Assembly: GCA_026990725.1 (NCBI GenBank) | Contig: JALXCX010000292.1 | Coordinates: 1-5,220 of the forward strand | DNA: 5,220 nucleotides | From: Desulfobulbaceae bacterium | GTDB lineage: Bacteria; Desulfobacterota; Desulfobulbia; Desulfobulbales; Desulfobulbaceae | Direction of reading: 5' to 3' | Part shown: positions 4,639 to 5,220 of the stretch, piece by piece | How positions within the stretch are numbered: position 1 is the first letter of the stretch | Layout: each line of letters opens with the position of its first letter | Program-made: the position numbers and the translations under genes | The notes under the pieces: generated by a model | What the model was told of the DNA's origin: nothing | Databases searched by the model: none | Seen by the model: only the letters and a program-made list of their open reading frames with translations

Positions 4639-5220
4639 TCAGGGGCCCTCTACAGAGGCAAAGGTTGAATAGCCGCTGGCCAGATTTTCGACTTCAACCC
4701 GGAACCAGCCAATAGCCAGGGTATCGGACAGAGCCTCACCAAGCTGTCTGCACAGAGATTCAACGGAATCTGACAAACCGGGGTTTCCGGCTATCCCCTG
4801 TTGAACCAAACTAATAAGGTCCTCGATCCAGATAAACTCTTGAAAGCGTACCGCGACCCGGGCATAGCCCCAAAGCCCCATGGATTTTGGCATACTTTCA
4901 CAGTCAGAGGAAACAGCAGGCAGGTTAATGGGCACATCTATTTCCATGACCAGATCATCTGCCTCCTGCAGACTGCCGTGCATTCTGCATTCATAACGCT
5001 CCGTGCCGATGGAGCCGTTTGCCGGATGGTGCTCCAGAAAGTAGGGAAATTCGATTTCAAGATGCGCTGCTTCCGCGTCAAGCCGTTGTTTCATCTCTAC
5101 CAAAATCTGGTGGAACTTTTTTAAGTTAAACTCACCATGAAACCTGTTCAGAATCTCCACAAAACGGCTCATATGTGTTCCCTTAAAATGATGCGGCAGA
5201 TTGACATACATATTGACGGT
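4639..5220 (-). CDS. folE2: FolE2-family (GTP cyclohydrolase IB-like) protein lacking active-site motifs, 5' end beyond window
   Basis: Active FolE2 converts GTP to 7,8-dihydroneopterin triphosphate, the first step towards folate and queuosine. The frame is open to the right edge: codons for T-V-N precede the Met at 5211, matching the family's 'INMYVDLP' wording, so the N-terminus is missing. Counting from that Met, clear family segments are 'MYVNLPHHFKGTHMSRFVEI' (1-20), 'AHLEIEFPYF' (49-58), 'ARVAVRFQEFIWIEDLI' (117-133) and 'WFRVEVEN' (169-176). The key motifs are gone. At 'CPCSKE' the protein reads 'AVSSDC' (99-104). At 'GAHNQR' it reads 'KSMGLW' (109-114). The 'LLKRPDE' segment is missing in a region shortened by roughly 15-20 residues (136-152). 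The terminal 'HNHSAY' is replaced around 179-186. Catalysis and metal binding therefore look lost while the fold is kept. It may be a pseudoenzyme with a structural, regulatory or new role; the name folE2 marks family membership only. A long open frame with conserved blocks at both ends argues against a simple pseudogene. Confidence 0.82.
   Translation of the reverse strand, partial: TVNMYVNLPHHFKGTHMSRFVEILNRFHGEFNLKKFHQILVEMKQRLDAEAAHLEIEFPYFLEHHPANGSIGTERYECRMHGSLQEADDLVMEIDVPINLPAVSSDCESMPKSMGLWGYARVAVRFQEFIWIEDLISLVQQGIAGNPGLSDSVESLCRQLGEALSDTLAIGWFRVEVENLASGYSTFASVEGP

Noticed and set aside
4870..4935. Frameshift or assembly error as the cause of the missing FolE2 Cys/His motifs
   Set aside because: The intervening length is equal to the family's, both flanks are in the same frame, and a shifted frame I read here gave no motif and a stop codon.
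4801..5124. Plus-strand open frame of 107 codons antisense to the FolE2-like gene
   Set aside because: The minus-strand frame here matches FolE2 blocks on both sides. The plus-strand translation has no recognisable features.

Overview
The window looks like ordinary chromosomal DNA from a Gram-negative bacterium. The protein sequences suggest a sulfate-reducer-type deltaproteobacterium (Desulfobacterota). This rests on remembered resemblance only: a FolE2-like protein with the 'PHHFKGTHMSRF' style, a short stand-alone Smr protein, a separate glycyl-tRNA synthetase beta chain and a YbeD/DUF493 protein. I see no tRNA, rRNA, CRISPR array, insertion sequence or phage gene. Coding density is high, and the longest gap between genes is 267 bases.

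Layout, left to right. (1) Positions 1-919, minus strand: the first 306 codons of a type IIA topoisomerase B subunit, best read as topoisomerase IV ParE, cut by the left edge. (2) Positions 920-1186: a divergent intergenic region with a candidate promoter for the plus-strand gene, an inverted repeat and a badly placed Shine-Dalgarno sequence. (3) Positions 1187-1531, plus strand: a small Smr-domain protein, the only plus-strand gene. (4) Positions 1500-2030, minus strand: a 176-residue protein I do not recognise. Its 3' end overlaps the 3' end of the Smr gene by 32 bases, and its GTG start overlaps the stop of the next gene. (5) Positions 2027-2305, minus strand: a DUF493 (YbeD-like) protein. 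(6) Positions 2306-2413: two hairpins in tandem after glyS, the second terminator-like. (7) Positions 2414-4486, minus strand: complete glyS. (8) Positions 4487-4638: an intergenic region with a terminator-like hairpin and a perfect AT palindrome. (9) Positions 4639-5220, minus strand: the C-terminal 193 codons of a FolE2-family (GTP cyclohydrolase IB) protein, cut by the right edge.

The minus-strand genes run in the order FolE2-like, glyS, DUF493, unknown protein. Only the last two are clearly coupled in translation. Hairpins in the gaps suggest that FolE2-like and glyS may each end their own transcripts. glyQ, the usual partner of glyS, is not next to it.

The most notable observation is the FolE2-like protein. 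It keeps the fold-defining stretches of FolE2 ('KGTHMSRF', 'VAVRF.EFIWIEDLI', 'WFRVEVEN') but lacks every metal and active-site motif that I would expect in the visible part. The Cys and His positions are replaced without any gap. It looks like a pseudoenzyme or a protein with a new function.
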